From: Bufo bufo | Lineage: Eukaryota > Chordata > Amphibia > Anura > Bufonidae | Reading direction: 5' to 3' | Length of the DNA: 64,000 nucleotides | Assembly: GCF_905171765.1 (NCBI RefSeq) | Contig: NC_053392.1 | Span: 107,884,821 to 107,948,820 of the forward strand | In this document: piece by piece, positions 63,276-64,000 of the stretch | How positions within the stretch are numbered: the stretch's first letter is position 1 | Layout of the letters: each line of letters begins with the position of its first letter | Position numbers and translations under genes: made by a program | Notes under the pieces: generated by a model | Told to the model about the DNA's origin: nothing | What the model saw: only the letters and a program-made list of their open reading frames with translations | Databases searched by the model: none

Positions 63276-64000
63276 TCACGACGCGCTTTTTCCCGATCCC
63301 AGATGAAGTATTGTCAGTATGATATGGCCTATGAGGAGAAGGACTTCACAGTAAACTTTAGAAAATACGTCTGCATAATCCTGGATATATTCTACAAAAT
63401 GCTCAAATTTTGTTGTAACTCTAGCCACACACAGAGTCAAAAGGTTACGGGAACATTTGGGTCCCCATTTCTCCAACTCCCCGGAAGTCTAGTTGATTAT
63501 GATTATGTTGGAGCAATTGCAGACCCAAAATAATAGTTGTTAGAAAACCCTTCATTACAAATAGAAAACATTTTTCAGTATGAATCATCCCAACCATCCA
63601 AGAGATACAAGGGCTATCAAATTTAATAAACCCATCAGCCAAGGGAGTGGGCTCAATCACAGTAATCCAAATGGGGACTGGGAGTCAATGAAGTTAGCGG
63701 TGAACCCAGAATCAACTATGCCTCCCCAAACTTTTTACATGACTTAAAGGAAATTGACACAGGCAGCAACACCTTTTTAGAATTTCTTGGAAATACCTGA
63801 TTACCTATATGGTCTCCTGGACTACCACCTAGGCACCGAAGCTTGTCTGGAGTGGGTTGTCTTGGACAAGTATTCAGAAAGTGATCAGCTCCCCCACAGT
63901 GGAAGCACAATACTCTTTTCTTTCTTAGATTTCTGTGGTCTTGCAGAGAAAAAGTTGCACCAAGTTGCATAGGCTCCACCTATAATTCACCAGCATATAT
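63276..64000 (-). pseudogene. Gypsy gag zinc knuckle and protease fragment
   Basis: The minus strand has MEPMQLGATFSLQDH then CFHCGGADHFLNTC, a CX2CX4HX4C knuckle (63860-63905), KVLLPVSISFKSC, the protease entry, and downstream IILGLQLLQHNHNQLDF and EYIQDYADVF in shifted frames. This is the same order as at 7149-7961. The catalytic DSG triad is not readable because of a frame break near 63720. The fragment runs off the right edge of the window, where gag continues. It is not part of the neighbouring solo LTR. Confidence 0.75.

Overview
The window is a gene-poor stretch of vertebrate DNA made almost entirely of transposable elements. An anuran amphibian with a large genome is the most likely source. 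This is inferred from the mix of a Penelope-like element with a GIY-YIG nuclease, Ty3/Gypsy chromoviruses, an L1/Tx1-type LINE, CR1 LINE pieces, many TTAA-flanked (piggyBac or Kolobok type) elements and many hAT-type MITEs with 8-bp target duplications. I found no convincing host gene, rRNA, functional tRNA or CRISPR array. Every coding region I can name belongs to a mobile element, and nearly all are broken.

Layout. 1-4570: end of a TTAA element (1-654) abutting a CR1 LINE remnant, a Kolobok-like TTAA element with a MITE nested inside it, then small MITEs and unassigned sequence. 4740-20330: a minus-strand chromovirus (integrase end to 5' LTR) broken by two later insertions. One is a 4.4-kb piggyBac-like non-autonomous element (8337-12753) inside gag. 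The other is a plus-strand chromovirus with two LTRs (13402-20186) inside the 5' LTR, which itself carries a 1.4-kb hAT MITE. 20331-24645: a Tc1 deletion derivative and a CCCCTTAACAGTGACC minisatellite, itself interrupted by a 2.2-kb insertion of 635-bp tandem units and by a small MITE. 24646-34546: Penelope-like elements, with two minus-strand units in tandem (the second partial) and then one plus-strand unit. The plus unit carries a 1.56-kb insertion that is mostly a near-perfect palindrome. 34547-39643: a piggyBac element with a decayed transposase and the same 3' region as the 8337-12753 element. 41460-58435: one L1/Tx1-type LINE (ORF1 and ORF2) split by a GC-rich palindromic element, a 1.4-kb hAT MITE, a 2.7-kb hAT element and a 6.3-kb hAT element that still contains a recognisable transposase pseudogene. 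58436-60876: a TTAA element ending in a chain of hairpins. 60877-62160: a CR1 reverse-transcriptase piece split by a hAT MITE. 62547-63234: a solo LTR. 63276-64000: a minus-strand Gypsy gag/protease fragment.

How the parts relate. Reconstructing target sites gives an insertion history: 8-bp duplications for the hAT elements, 5-bp for the LTR elements, TTAA for piggyBac-like elements, and 14-15 bp for two retro-type insertions. The piggyBac transposase copy and the 8337-12753 element share an end and about 2 kb of internal sequence, so they look like a transposase source and its deletion derivative. Both chromoviruses have, just inside the 5' LTR, a 10-nt sequence complementary to their own predicted transcript start. 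This fits self-primed reverse transcription as proposed for the Tf1/sushi group.

Most worth checking: the 635-bp tandem insertion with one outer target duplication and an inverted partial last unit, the conserved hairpin arrays at TTAA-element ends, the palindromic insertion in the Penelope copy, and the self-priming pairs.
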